In this document: one piece after another, positions 22,436 to 34,790 of the stretch | Layout of the letters: each line of letters begins with the position of its first letter | Position numbering within the stretch: position 1 is the stretch's first letter | Source of the DNA: Spirogloea muscicola | Lineage: Eukaryota > Streptophyta > Zygnematophyceae > Spirogloeales > Spirogloeaceae | Assembly: GCA_009602725.1 (NCBI GenBank) | Contig: WELB01000027.1 | Span: 207,324 to 271,323, forward strand | Direction of reading: 5' to 3' | DNA length: 64,000 bases | Program-made: the position numbers and the translations under genes | Notes under the pieces: generated by a model | Told to the model about the DNA's origin: nothing | The model's input: only the letters and a program-made list of their open reading frames with translations | The model's database searches: none

Positions 22436-25399
22436 CTCCACGCCCGGCTGCTGCACCTCGCCGTCGCGGCGCGGCGCCTGGAAGCCGTGGAGCTGCTCCT
22501 GCACCACGGCGCGCTCGCCGACGCCACGGACGACGTGAGCAGCTCGGGCTGCGCCACTCCGCCTCTCACCATCACCGGCCACAGCCGCCGACTCGTCTGC
22601 CTGTCTGCCGCACCTCAAAGCCTGCGGCTATACTCCTGCTCGGCTCACACACTCTACATGGAGGTTACTTAGCACCAAATGCCTGGCAATTCCTGGTGGC
22701 GATGGTCTACGCCTTTGTTCGCAGCCCAGTCGTGTCAGCTTGGCTGGTTGCGCTGCTGCGCGCCTGCGGGGCCTTGCTCGTTCGGGCTCATCTGCGTGCC
22801 ACGTCAAGCCGATGGCGCCTACACAGCTTCCTGGTCTAGGACTGATGAACTGCGACGGCCATGGCTGGGCAGCATGGCGACACCGCGCTGCACTACGCAG
22901 CGAGGGCCGGGAACCCGGACGTGGCCCGGGCTCTCCTCGAGCACGACGCCAACTACACACTCCGAAACCACGTGAGCTTGCTTCCCAATCAACGTGAGGA
23001 GCTTACTTGGCTACTGCATCTTAGGAAGAGGCGCTGTGCAGCAACGAGGGGGTGTAGTTGGGCCAAGCTGACATCAATGGAGGTACCTGGTGACGCAGTC
23101 TGTGCTGTAGGATAGGACGTCTAAGGCACGCAGCCCTGACTCCACCTTTGCTGTCGAAGGCTGGGTGCATGCCGATGCACGTCGCTGTGGAGGCCGGCGA
23201 CCTGCGCACCCAGGAGGCGCTGCGGCACCGCGCCCTGGAGGCGCCCGCCGAGTTCAAGTACGTGCAGGGGCAAGAGTGGCACGCATTCGAGCCGGCCGCA
23301 GCGTGCGCGCTGGCCTACGAGCTCGGCGAGGGCGCCAACTTCTCGGCCATGGTCACTGAGAGCGGGTCGACGTACATTGTCGATTTTGTCCAACGGATAC
23401 AGGTGTGCCGGTCAAGAGGGCCATGTTTCCTTGAGAGTATCATATTTATCTGAATTGATTGCTCAACACGATTTCCGAAGCAAAAGCTTGTGTACAAGCA
23501 CATAATAGATAGACGATAAGAAGAAGCACCTTCATCTACTTTCCATTATTGTGATGCTCAAAGGATGGGAAGAATGTGTAGGTGTGTGCAATTCGTAGGG
23601 ATGCTATCCAGCATGACGCCAGCTGATGCCTGCAGATCAACCTGACGACGCTCTACGCGCGGTCCATTGCTTGGAAAGTGGGCGGCGGCGCGTACAATTT
23701 CCCCGAGCGGCCGTTCCAGGGGCTCCATCCTGGCACCGCGAACTCCCGTCACCTGGCCATGTACCACTCGTTCTTGCACGACCCAAACCACGGCCTCTTT
23801 GGCCTCGCCGCGTCCCCGACTTCTGCCTCCGAGTGGCCCCAACCGGCTTCCTACCCCACAGATGGCAACGCCGTGGACACTGCGGCAGGGCGACCGCATG
23901 ATGTTTTCGACGAGCTGCGCGAGCCTTACCAGCGCCAATCAACACCATCGCTGGGTGGACCTCCAGACGCTACAATTGCAGGCTCAGACTATGGCAGGCA
24001 GGCGAGCATCAGTGGAGGAGGCATTCCGTACTCCATCGCGCGCGTCAATTCTGGAGTTCCTCCCTTGCTCGTCGATGAGACTGCTCCAGACACTCCAAGG
24101 GACCTGAGGTTACAGAAGCCGTCACGTTTGAAGGAGGCAGGACCAGCAGTCTTGCCTGGCCGCCAGCCTCCGACTGACTGGGAGCAACACCGCGAGGCTG
24201 CACTGGCATCCTGTGCCAGTGCAGGATCTATTGATCTACTTTCTGCTGGGGAAACTGAAACCCCTCGCCTAGGATCTAGGCGAACGAGTGGGTCAACGTC
24301 AGCACCTCCTCCTACAAATGCTTCAGATGTAAGGGCCCCGGTGGTCATTGAGCAGCTCGCGTCACACCCCGGCTACTTCGACCACCTTGACCCTGAGTCT
24401 GACGAGCTGCACGAGGTTGCGGTCCTCTTCCTGACGGGCATTGAAAAGCGTGACGAAGATGGCTTGACTACCATATTCAAAGAGAGGGGAAAGAAGGGCA
24501 GGCCCGTCTCAATCACTGCTGTACACCACGTTAACATGCCGCCTGCACGCCTCATTGCCTTTCAGCACTACCGGTCAGCAAAAACGCTCCGAGCTAGAGA
24601 AAGCCATTATAGCACTTGGTGGAAAAGCTGCAGCAGTCCTGGCATTGGACATTCGACTGACTGTCTGCAGCATTTGAGCGGTAGACTCGGCTGCACGTAC
24701 TTGCTGTCATGTTCTGTGTCCACTTGGTTCAGGTAGTCCTGACTTTGTGCGTTGTCAATGCACAGAGCGGACCGTGCTCGTGTTCGTGGAAGTGCAAATG
24801 AGAAGCATGCCTGGCACGGCGCTTCCCTGGAGAGCTTGATCAGGATAATCAAGCATGGGTTTGTCCTTGCTCCAGAGCGACGACTTGGCCAACTGTATGG
24901 CCGAGGCGTGTATCTCGCTCCAGAAGAGTGTGCATACACAAGCGCCCAGTTTGCACCTGTTGATCAGGTTGGCGAGCAGGTAATTTGACGGGGGTGATGT
25001 GTGGCAGCTAGCAGCTGCTGCAGCTAGAGCGCATCTAGGCCTTGCAAGATCAGAAATTCCCGCTTTGACCAAGAGTCACCCTGGCCTGCTGTTGTCTTTG
25101 CTTTGTGCCACTCTCTTGACAGCTACAGAGCAGCAGGAGACGGCTTCAGAACGTGGCTGGTTATCTGGGGTTGAGTGCTGCTCTTGATGTTGCCGTGCCT
25201 GCAGCATCTCCTCCTCTGTCGCGTCATCCTCGGAGCAGTGGAAGAGATACCGTTCCAGTCATCCCAGTTCGAGCCCAGCAGCCCCGCCTTTGACAACGGC
25301 GTCGACAAGCTCGACGACCCGAGCCGGTACATTATCTGGGGGAGGCATGTAGCAGAGTACATCCTGCCCACGCACATTGTGAGCTTCCGGTACTCGTGA
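22436..25399 (+). CDS. Ankyrin-WWE-PARP protein with RCD1/SRO-like ADP-ribosyltransferase domain
   Basis: Exons 22436-22534, 22873-22971, 23160-23402, 23636-24573, 24766-24979 and 25205-25399; about 595 residues, 5' end unresolved near a single N. Three ankyrin-like units come first: LLHLAVAARRLEAVELLLHH, GDTALHYAARAGNPDVARAL and MPMHVAVEAGDLRTQEAL. A WWE-type segment follows (EWHAFEPAAA...STYIVDFVQRIQ). After a roughly 200-residue Ser/Pro-rich linker comes a PARP fold: FQHYRRADR, AWHGASLESLIRIIKHGF, LYGRGVYLAPEECAYTS, then FDNGVDKLDDPSRYIIWGRH and ILPTHIVSF. The end is most like RCD1/SRO proteins. His (WHG) and Tyr (GVYLA) of the H-Y-E triad are kept, but the Glu position reads Arg in SRYIIW. 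No C-terminal RST domain follows. Land-plant RCD1/SRO proteins bind transcription factors in stress signalling; here that is inference. Confidence 0.85.
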
Positions 25400-25727
25400 C
25401 AATCCGGATACTGGCGAAATGCCCACCATCTTGCAGTGATCTCCTTTCGACCACATTAGCAGCTCCAAAGTAACACCTCTTAAATAGCACAGCCAGGGGA
25501 GCCGTGCAGACTTTCGGCAGCGTGGGCCCCCAATAGTGAACAGCATAAGTGAGCTAAAGAGGAGCGCATCGCAGGTGCGCTTGCGCCTCGCTCCCGGCTC
25601 TGCCACTCGCCACTTCAGACTCAGCAAAAGGGCCGCCGTGCCCGCCGCCTTGCTCTTTGCACTGCGTGCGGTGCGGTAGAGCCCAACCCAGTGTAGAGCC
25701 CAACTGGGACAGCGCTTCTGGGGCCCC

Positions 25728-25783
25728 CAGCTTTGCACAGTGACCACTGAGCTCACCAGCTTTGCACAGTGACCACTGAGCTC
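25728..25783 (+). repeat. 28-bp perfect tandem duplication
   Basis: CAGCTTTGCACAGTGACCAC followed by TGAGCTCAC occurs twice head-to-tail between the PARP gene and the assembly gap. Confidence 0.85.
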
Positions 25784-25976
25784 ACGGGCGGGTCCAGACG
25801 AAGTGGGGCGGCCGGCTGCCTCGGCAAGACCTGGCGGCAGCTCGGCGAGGCAGGGCGTGAGCGGAGGCCGAGCAGAGGGGGCTCTAGCGTGCGCGCTCGC
25901 CACAGCGCAGAGCCGCCGCCTGCGGCTCTGGACGCCGGCGGCGCTAGCCGGGCCCGCCGCCGCCGCCGCCGCCGCC

Positions 25977-26373
25977 NNNNNNNNNNNNNNNNNNNNNNNN
26001 NNNNNNNNNNNNNNNNNNNNNNNNNNNNNNNNNNNNNNNNNNNNNNNNNNNNNNNNNNNNNNNNNNNNNNNNNNNNNNNNNNNNNNNNNNNNNNNNNNNN
26101 NNNNNNNNNNNNNNNNNNNNNNNNNNNNNNNNNNNNNNNNNNNNNNNNNNNNNNNNNNNNNNNNNNNNNNNNNNNNNNNNNNNNNNNNNNNNNNNNNNNN
26201 NNNNNNNNNNNNNNNNNNNNNNNNNNNNNNNNNNNNNNNNNNNNNNNNNNNNNNNNNNNNNNNNNNNNNNNNNNNNNNNNNNNNNNNNNNNNNNNNNNNN
26301 NNNNNNNNNNNNNNNNNNNNNNNNNNNNNNNNNNNNNNNNNNNNNNNNNNNNNNNNNNNNNNNNNNNNNNNNN
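25977..26373. other. Assembly gap (397 Ns)
   Basis: A run of N between a CCG repeat and a poly-T tract. It hides the 5' end of the ALY/REF gene. Confidence 0.98.
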
Positions 26374-26497
<124 letters not shown>

Positions 26498-26522
26498 GCG
26501 GCGGCGGCGGCGGCGGCGGGGC

Positions 26523-27610
26523 CGCCGCCGCGCGGCCTCGAGACGGGCACCAAGCTCCACGTCACCAACCTCGACTACGGCGTCTCCACCGAGGACCTCA
26601 CGGTGCCCGCCGCCGCAGCCGCCGCCGCCGCCGCCGCCGCGTCCCTTCAGTGGGCGCGCCTCGTGCTCACGGCGCTGCCGTCGCCGCCGCCGCAGGAGCT
26701 CTTTGGCGAGATCGGCGAGCTCAAGCGCTGCGAGGTGCACTACGACCGGAGCGGCCGCTCCAAGGTGACCCACCTCCTTGCCTTGCGCCTGGCTCGTCAG
26801 GCAGCGCCGGAGCCAGCGGCGGCGGCCGTCGCGGCAGCCCGGGGAGGCCCCGCCGCAGGCCAGCCGCTTGGGCCACGGCAGCGCTGCTCCGAGGAGACGT
26901 CCATGGGGCGGCCTCGACGGCCTTGCCGAAGATCTGGGCGCCAGCGCCAAGCAGGAGGTCGTTGGCAACTGAGCTCCTGCGTCACTACGTCGCAACTGCC
27001 TCTGTCTGCAGGGTCTGGCCGACGTTGTCTACGCCCGCAAGGCGGACGCGCTCGCCGCCATCTCGCGCTACAACAGCGTGCCGCTGGACGGCAAGGCCAT
27101 GACTATCAAGATGGTCCAGACGATGAGCCGGCTGCCCTCCGACGCCGTGCCAGCGCTGCAGCCGATGCTGTGAGCCTCTCCTGACGTTCCCTTTCCATTC
27201 CTTTGTTGTGACTGCTGGCTCTCTTTTTGGCTCGTTGCTCGCTTTGTCGCACAAGCCGTGTCGCAAAGATTGCCGGAGCTTGTCAGCTTGTCTGTGCTTG
27301 CATTGAAATGAAGCGCTTTCTTTGGGTCTTGAGAGTGTGCTGCTGAGCCTGTGCGAGGTGTCATGCTTGCGTCGGCAGGGTTCCAGTATACCCGCAGGGG
27401 CGATCACGTGGCTCAGCAGGCGGGGCTGGCGGCGGCAGGAACCGCGGTGGCGGCTTCGGCGGCGGCGGGGGTGGCGGCGCCGGTGCTGGCGGTCGCGGCG
27501 GACGGACCCGCGGCGGGCGCGGGGATCGCAAGAAGGACGAGCCGCCCAAGTCGGCTGAGGAGCTGGACAAGGAGCTGGAGTCGTACCACGCGGAGGCCAT
27601 GCAGACCTGA
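26523..27610 (+). CDS. ALY/REF mRNA export adaptor (THO/TREX component), 5' partial
   Basis: Exons ?-26602, 26696-26764, 27012-27169 and 27379-27610. The visible part starts at the [23 protein letters not shown] contains RNP2, [20 protein letters not shown] follows, and then [20 protein letters not shown] in place of RNP1. After [13 protein letters not shown] comes an Arg/Gly-rich tail ([22 protein letters not shown]) and the conserved C-terminal box [20 protein letters not shown]. This RRM, RGG and C-box order is diagnostic of ALY/REF proteins, which couple spliced mRNA to the NXF1/TAP-type exporter through the TREX complex in the nucleus. The N-terminal box and first RGG region should lie in the upstream gap. 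Confidence 0.92.
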
Positions 27611-28279
27611 CCGGCAGGCCTCTCATTGCCTCACTGATGCTGTCGCCCCAGCTCGCTCGCTGGTTCAGAGGGGGCTCAGATTGGCAAGCGTTGTTGCCAT
27701 GTATCCCGGCTCTTGCCCATTCTGCTGCTGTGGGCAAGAGCTCCCTGCCTCCCTCCTTGTCTCCCACACTTGTACTTTGAAGTACTATTCAACTCACATT
27801 TTCCTTTCCAGAGTCAGATGCCAAAGAGAGCTGTCATCAGGTTGGAGCCTTTGGCGCAATGGGTGCTATCAAACGATTGCACCGAGCTGGAACGAGGGGT
27901 GCACATGATTGCGCTTTCTGATACCGCCGGGTCCTTATGAACAGCCATCCCACTTTTTGGAGGAGGACAGGGGTACTTAGCGGTGCCACACAATGTTGAG
28001 GATTTGCATCATAGATATAGATTTGCACAAATGTCAATAAAATGCTGGAAATTTTTGTCAGAGGAGGAGTATAATTCACTGGGGCACACATGAGGTTGCT
28101 GTTTAATTTGCTACTGATGCCACTGCCTGCACCATGACACCAAAGCCAGCTGCAAGTATGGACCTGTACTACCTGCCTCTTGTTAGGCCAATAGAGGCAT
28201 GATAGGCCAGACAGCATGCTATCATAGGCGTCCGCTGACCTGGGATGCAGTGGACCTGCTCGCTGGGGGTTCGTCTCAG
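27611..28279. other. Convergent 3' intergenic region (ALY and P450)
   Basis: The two genes converge here. No exon is recognised, and the region probably holds both 3' UTRs. Confidence 0.45.
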
Positions 28280-31200
28280 TTATGGCCGAGGAACCAAAGT
28301 CACAAACACGCCATGCTTTGGCTTCAACACAATGCCAGCCTCTGTTGCCAGGGGCTTGCCATCCTCCTGTCCAGGCGCATCGGGAACGAGGCGGAATGTG
28401 AACCTCTGGTACAGCCTGATCAAAGTCAGCCGCGCCTCCTCCATGGCAAACTTGTAGCCGATGCACATGCGGGGGCCAGAGCCAAAGGGGATGTAAGCGT
28501 AAGGGTGCCGCATTTTGGCTTCCTCGCACGCGGGGTCAAAGCGCTCCGGCCGGAAGGACTCTGCTTGGCAAGAAAGTCGCCATGGTGCAAATTAGTTCAG
28601 CTCAAGCATGGTGGAAGAGAAATTAGCGACTATCTTACCCTGACATCCACTTTGCCAAGCAACAAGCATTACACATACCCACACTCCCATGAGTCTATCA
28701 CCATCTTGAGAGAATTGCATCTCTGTGGCAGTCGGGACTCAGGAATGATCAGATGCAGGAATGATGACAATAGTAGCACAGCAGTGTACCTGGATCTGGG
28801 AAGAGCTTGGGGTTATGGTGCATCGCATAGACAGGGACAAAGACAGGAATTCCCTTGGGAATCATCAGCTGGCCAGCAGTGGTGTCCTCATTAGCCATGC
28901 GCGAAAGGACGGCGCCTGTTGGATAGAGCCTGAGTGTCTCTTGCACCACCTGCAAGCATAAACAAAGTCACAAACACAGATCACAAGCTAACAACACCAA
29001 AGCTCACATGACAATTGCCCCCCTTCACACCGCATCTCTATGGAGCTCATGAATCAAAGGTCAACTTCCAAGAGCTTCGTCACTGCTCATGCTGGTGACG
29101 GGCTACAGAAGCTTCAAGGCACATTGTGCTGCTGCCACCACTGCCCACCTGTTCGATATAAGGAAACTTTGACAGCTCTTCAAAAGTGGGGTGTGTAACT
29201 TTGCCACCGTCTCCATCTTTTTGGTCCCCATCACCCTAGAGTTCGACAAAATCCTTACGTCAAGCATTGGAAATGGAAGTGCCACAATCGTTGATACGAG
29301 AAGCTTGTCTTCTACCAACGTAGCCCTCCCAGCACCTATCACACATGCATCCCCTACAATTAGGCTGTTGATTATTCGTAGATGAAAACCAAAGAGCAGA
29401 GGGTGTGTAGATGACCTGAGCTGGAATTGGAATTCTGTAATTATCGATTTCGGCCAGCACTTTCTTCTCTGCTTCCGGATGCTTGGACAGCAAGTAGATG
29501 GAAAAAGCCACGGTGTTGGCTGTTGTGTCTGAGCCAGCACCCATAAACTCAGTGACCAGAGAGGTAACCTCTGCATCCGTCAAGCTTCTGCCTGTGTCCT
29601 TCGTCCGGAGACTGCCACAACAGAAGGGGTCAGACTCAAGACTGCCACAATCTTGCAGTGCCAGGTGCATGGAATCCCGCTCGGCAAGCAAGGGCCCACC
29701 CCTCAGAAGTCAAGCCAGCAACCGTAGTGTGAGGAGACGAAGCATGAAGAAGCTAATGAATGTGATGCTGTTCAGCATCCACTTGTCATTTGTCTGAGGA
29801 TAGCCTTACCTGGTGAGTATTGAGACCAGGTCCTGCCTTGTCTCATCTGGATTTGCTCGACGATCCTTGATAATTGATAAGCTTGCACCTGCTGTGTAAA
29901 TCACTCGCTGCTTAGCAGCATATTCTAAGGTTCCAGGTATCTTCCCCAACATTTCCTGGGCTGGGAAGACAAACTTTGAGCCCATAAAGAGGCCAATCAG
30001 GTTGCTAAGCCTCAACTCTGTGGTCCGGCGGATGTTCACCGAAAGCATCTCCAGGAGTCTTTTCTGCAAGACTTGCAGTAGCACAATGCAAATGCTCAGT
30101 ACAAAACCCTGCAGCCAAAGTAAATAAACAACTGATCGGACTCTCTTGTTGTCACCTCTGTATATTAGCCAAATGTGTTGACAAGGTGCTTACATCTGTT
30201 CCCTCTTCCTGCATGCCAAAGTGAATCCCAAATGCGGCAGTGCCGATGACATCCAAGGTCATGGCCTGTACGAGCGTCAGCATATCCACATGCTTGCCCT
30301 CTGGAGTGCTTGCAAGACAATCACACAAAGTAGAAGCCGCCTTGTGCATTATTTCGCTGTAGTTCCGGAGCCTGTGTGTGTGAAAGAGAGGTAGAACTGT
30401 GCCACGCACACTCGTCCAGTAAGCTCCCCTGCAAAAGTTGACGCGCAGACATGATAACTTTGAGAATTAGTGGCAGCACAACAGACCATTCAAGCCGATG
30501 AGAACAATGTGGTTTAAATCATAACCCAACAAATGCAGAGCAATGAGCACTACAATGCCATGTCAGACCTTGAGTCCTATACTTGGGGGTATTAACAATG
30601 TTAAATTGGCAAGAACATCAGAGAGGAAATCCTGGACAACCAAGTCACATACTTGCTGAAAACCATTCCTGATTGGGCATTCCGCATGACAAAAGGAGGG
30701 GTAGGTCTATCATGAAAGGCACGGAAGTTCTTGACACAGACATCCTTGACTGCATCAGGATCTGCTACTACAATAAGATCCGTATTTCCCATCTTGTACT
30801 GCACAGAAGCAAAGCGGCTGCCCCTCGGCATTAAAATGGTACTCCATGCATGTTAGATGGCAACACCGTGCTTCAAGAAGTCAAACCAGCAAATTCAGAC
30901 CTGACTGTGCTGTTTACTTGTGGCAGGAAGAGACAACAAGGACTGACCAGCCTTGATGGTAACGGCATGCATGGCTGCTTACATGCTGCCAAAGTCAAAG
31001 CTGAGTAGGACAGACCGTCAAAGTCATAATACCTTGAAGTAATCTCCGTACTTCAACAGCCATCGGAGGTGACAATCAGGATAGCCCTTCGCTCGTAACT
31101 CCAACAAGTTTCCAAGCAGCCACTGACCAGGAGGCCCCTTCAGTTTCTTGGCTGGGCTATCAAGCTTCTCTGCTTTGGAAGCAAAGAAGAATTTGTAGAG

Positions 31201-31719
31201 CAAGTACGCAACAGCTGCAATAATAGGAGGACACTTTGTGAGGAGCACGCATTACTATCTATGAGAGTGCAGTTGGGGTGCTTAGTATCCTCTCTGCAGA
31301 ATTCAGTAGTTAAGAATCTGGGATGGAACTTTATGCAAGTTACACACACAAACATGGGAGTGTAAGTATGACTTGCGTTGCCCATTTATGCCAGCTTCGC
31401 AAGAGCGTTGAGCTCATAGGTAAAGCCTGCAGAGCTAACGTCCATTGCTATCTCATCCACACAGCAGTCAAGGGCCTCTAGATTACTCGACTGAAGGCCA
31501 ACGATGACAAAGTAGCAGGCAGTCACAACCTTTGTCATCTGCCAGAAATTCGCCTCAATTCCACATAGCAATGACAAACTTTCACCACAGCAGACAGAAG
31601 CAAGCAGCCAAGATTCTCCCAGCTTACTAAGTCTGGCTAATTGCACATATCATGCATGCGACTATTGGTGTAAGTCCAAGCTTACCTATAGCACAGAATT
31701 GAGCACCGATGGTTGCCAT
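28280..31719 (-). CDS. Cytochrome P450 monooxygenase, ER-anchored
   Basis: Nine exons (transcript order): 31719-31686, 31214-31033, 30798-30653, 30428-30194, 30063-29810, 29611-29416, 29235-29149, 28949-28790, 28560-28280; all phases agree, 524 residues. Start chosen at MATIGAQFCAI, which joins AVAYLLYKFFF to form the membrane anchor, then KGPPGQWLLGN. The C-helix reads YWTSVRG, the I-helix FMGAGSDTTANTV, and the K-helix ETLRLYP (ExxR). The heme loop FGSGPRMCIGYKF gives the Cys ligand, with PERFDP just before it. The end LKPKHGVFV resembles the CYP3/5/711 side of the superfamily more than the plant A-type P450s, but clan and substrate are not resolved. An acidic Gly-rich loop (GDGDQKDGDGG) precedes the J/K region. 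Confidence 0.94.
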
Positions 31720-32169
31720 GGGAGTCGCGACCAGGGCGCCTTGGAGGTCCTGAACGTGGTCTGACACGCTGCTAGCGGCAAACCTGTGAAACTGCACTAT
31801 GTGCTGCCAGGTGCTCTCGTTCGCCACAGTCGCCATGGCGAAGCCCCACCAGAGCAGCTCCAAGTAGGCGTTATCCGCAGGCAGCAAATCTAAGCCTCCG
31901 CTTGCTTCAAGCACCTTGCCGTATGCTGCCAATTGCGCGCTTTCAAGCCTCCAGTTCACCCAAGCCGCTGCACCGCCAAAGGGCTCTGCAGCTCCTCCTT
32001 TAACAACGTGCCGCTACGCTCTTTGACGGCAGCCGCGTCAGCGCGTCCTCGGAGATCCGGGTGTGGACTTCGGGAGCTGCAGGCACCCGCGCCGCGGACG
32101 CGGTGGCCAGCGCGAGTGGCGCCGCCAGGCGCGGAGCGGCGTGGCCGTGCGCCGACAGACGGCGTGGCC
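31720..32169. other. P450 5' flank; no separate gene
   Basis: The frame that runs into the P450 start is open for about 290 bp upstream without an ATG. It is most likely 5' UTR and promoter. Confidence 0.45.
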
Positions 32170-33180
32170 AAGCACGGGAGTTGTTTCCCCGAAGGCGGAC
32201 GGTGGCTGCGAAAGCCAGCCTAAAACCAAAAGCAGCTCTGCCAGAGGTGACGAGGGCGCTGTGAAAAGCCAGTTCCCTAATGAACGAACGAGAAGGCCGA
32301 TGGTCGGATAGCGGGGAAGGAGGCTGCCCGCAGCGATGTGACAGAGTGAAGGTGCTCGGTGCGCATGAGGTTATCGAAGAGAAACAGCTCTATCACCGTA
32401 AGGCAAGGCCTGTAAGAGGCCCCAAAGGAATGAACAAGGTCAAAAGGGAGGCCAAGCCAAAGCCAATAGTGCCATTGTAAGAGGAAAGGAAGTTCCAAGG
32501 GCTAACGTAACAAAATCAAAGAAGTAAGCTCTTCCAAGGCTCTTCCAAGGGGGCGAGGGCTGTGAAAGAAGGACTCTTCCAGTAGAGGGCGATGGCTGTG
32601 ATTAACCAGCCCAGAGTGAACAAATTTCGAAGTGGCTGTGAAAGACCAGCCTAACAGAGAAAAGCTAAACTGAAGAGGGACTCTAGTACTCACAAGGGAG
32701 CAAGATAGTGGCTCTCCCAAATGTGAGAGCCAGCTCAAAGGAGAAGGGGGGAGCCAGCTCAAAGGGGGGAGAAAGACTCTTTAATGGGCGATGGCTGTGA
32801 TTGGCCAGCCCAAGAAAAGGAATGAACGAAAACCCAGAAAGAAGTAGTCGGTCTCCCAGAAAGAAAGAGAAAAAGCTCGTCCAGATTGACAGCACCGGCT
32901 GTGAGAGGCCAGCACTTTCTTGTGAGAGGCCAGCCCCAAAGAATGGACAAGGTCTGAAAGAGCCGGATGGAGCAAAGGATAGGGGCTGGAAAAAGCCAGC
33001 CCAAAAAAGAATGAACAAAGGACGAGAAGGGGCCAGGGGAAGCACTAAGAAAAACAAGTACAATAAGGAACTAAGCAGCTACGAAGCACTAGGTAACCCC
33101 TGCTAAGAAGAAAGTGCTCGAGGATTGAGGATAGGGGCTGGATATGCCAGCCCAAAAAAGAATGAATCTGCTAAGCAGCC
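32170..33180 (-). mobile_element. Stack of minus-oriented retroelement 3' ends
   Basis: At least four reverse-complement tail copies follow each other, marked by GGCTGTGA..GGCCAGCCC or GGCTGG..GCCAGCCC hairpins near 32590, 32640, 32800, 32900 and 32985. Each is linked to a remnant of the AACAAAGTxCGAAGxGGC tail. No protein frame remains. This is a graveyard of short 5'-truncated insertions. Confidence 0.6.
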
Positions 33181-33419
33181 TCAGGTCAGCTGGAGTCCGC
33201 ATCGGTCACGTCCAGCCCCCACGAGCCCTGGCGGTTTGCGATCAACCCGGTTAGCACCCCCAGGCCCCACTTCCCTTTCGCCAGTGCCTCCGTGCCTCAG
33301 TTCCTGCGCCAGCTTCTCGCTCCTCTATTCCCTTCTTTCTTGCGCCAGCTTCTCTTGTATTCCCTTCTTTCTAGCCCCTTGCTTAGTGAATGCTAAGGTT
33401 ACTAAGTGATCCATCCTAC

Positions 33420-34200
33420 CGGCAAGAAGAAGGGCTCGCCCATTGAGAATATGGGCTGGAACAGCCAGCCCAAAAAAGAATGAACAGAGTACAAGAAGAG
33501 GGGGGGGGAAGCCAGGCGAAGCCCTAAGGCGAAGCAGCAGAAATGACAAGCACACAAGAAAACACAAAGCAGCTACTAACCACTCAGTAACCCTTGCTAG
33601 GCAGGTGCCCCTCTCGGGGCCTCCGCATACCTGTGTAGATTTGGCGTCTTCCGGCCCTTTGGACCTTGTTCATTCTGGGCTGGCCATTCACAGCCCCTTT
33701 TTTTTGGAAAGAAAGTGGCTCTCCCAATTAGGGCTGTGAAAAGCCAGCCCGAAAAGAATTGACAAAGGTTCGAAGGGGCTAACTGACGGAGGAGCCTAAA
33801 AGCGCTAAGGCAGAACGGCTGTAGGATGGACCACTTGGTAGCTACGAGTGAGGAGACTCGAATCTTTCAAATCTGACAGACTAGCAGCCGGAAACAATCC
33901 CCCTGCCGAAAGCCAGAGGCTGCAGCGAGAGCACGGCCAGCACGCAGACTCAAGGCGTGGGCCATGGACCGCTGGAGGGACATTGACGGACGCATGCGAT
34001 AAACCTGGGCGAAGTCAGCCGGCTCACCTCGCCTGCGGGACACATCGCGGCGCGCAAGCCTGGCTAGCGCAGGTCGAGCCACTGGGACCCAGCCCCGTGC
34101 ACATCCACGCCCCCCTTCGGAAAGAGCTCACCTCTTTCTGGGTCTTTCAATTCATGCGCCCCGCGCGCCTTCTCTCTCTTTCTGGGTGACGGCATGGAGG
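33420..34200 (-). mobile_element. Retroelement copy (variant A), minus strand
   Basis: Tail fragments occupy 33420-33850 (GGGCTGGAACAGCCAGCCC at about 33450; GGGCTGTGAAAAGCCAGCCC at about 33731). Upstream on the minus strand the protein end reads DVSRRRGEPADFAQVYRMRP and SLQRSMAHAL...RAGRALAAASGFRQG before it degenerates. A DVHGAGSQWLDL piece lies at 34070-34110. An inserted ATGCGCCCCGCGCGCC block sits at about 34153. Confidence 0.65.
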
Positions 34201-34689
34201 TGGTCACGGCGGCAAGCGGCGGCCAGGTGACGGTACGCCCTGCCCCACGGTGGACCCGCGGCCGCGCCCGGGGCCGGCGCCACCAGGAGCTGCCCTGGCG
34301 CCTGCGCGGCCCCTCGGATGGCTTCAATCGGAGGGGGCAATGCTCGCATGAAGCGCCATCCGTGCGATGCCCGAGATCGAGGGCTTGGCGGCGCCGTGCT
34401 GCCGCCACGTGTCGGGCCCCGGCCCGGGCTTGCCCACGAAGCAGCCCGGGCCTCGAGTCATCAGCGCTGTGCCACGGAGGGAGGTGTTCCCGGAAGCAGG
34501 GTTGGCGGTGAGCCAAATGAACCCCCGGCACCCAAGATCGGTGAGCGAATGCCGCTTCGAGCCCATTCCCCCAATGGGGCTTGCCGCTCCACTTGGCCAC
34601 TCGGGCCCTCCATCTGCTGTTGCTCACACGTGGATACTGAGCAGCCATCTGCATCTCCCTCTGCACCATCTTGCACTTTGTAGTGTAGT
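34201..34689. other. GC-rich degenerate sequence, possibly older element body
   Basis: Contiguous with the copy to its left. No clean frame and no recognisable exon. It may be the upstream part of the same element. Confidence 0.3.
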
Positions 34690-34790
34690 CCTTTTTCAGC
34701 ACCTCTTTCTTTGGCTTTGAACATTGTCCATTCTTTTTGGGTTGGCTTTGCCAGCCCCTCTTCTCAATGGGCGAGCACCTTCTTCCATCA
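34690..34790 (+). mobile_element. Plus-oriented retroelement tail
   Basis: Reads GAACATTGTCCATTCTTTTTGGGTTGG, then a GCCAGCCC arm and ATGGGCGAGCAC, the same tail as at 9360-9410. Confidence 0.7.

Noticed and set aside
31627-31959. A separate small gene upstream of the P450
   Set aside because: The frame has no ATG upstream of the P450 start. Its end (MATIGAQFCAI) splices in phase to the P450 anchor helix, so it is the P450 first exon and leader.
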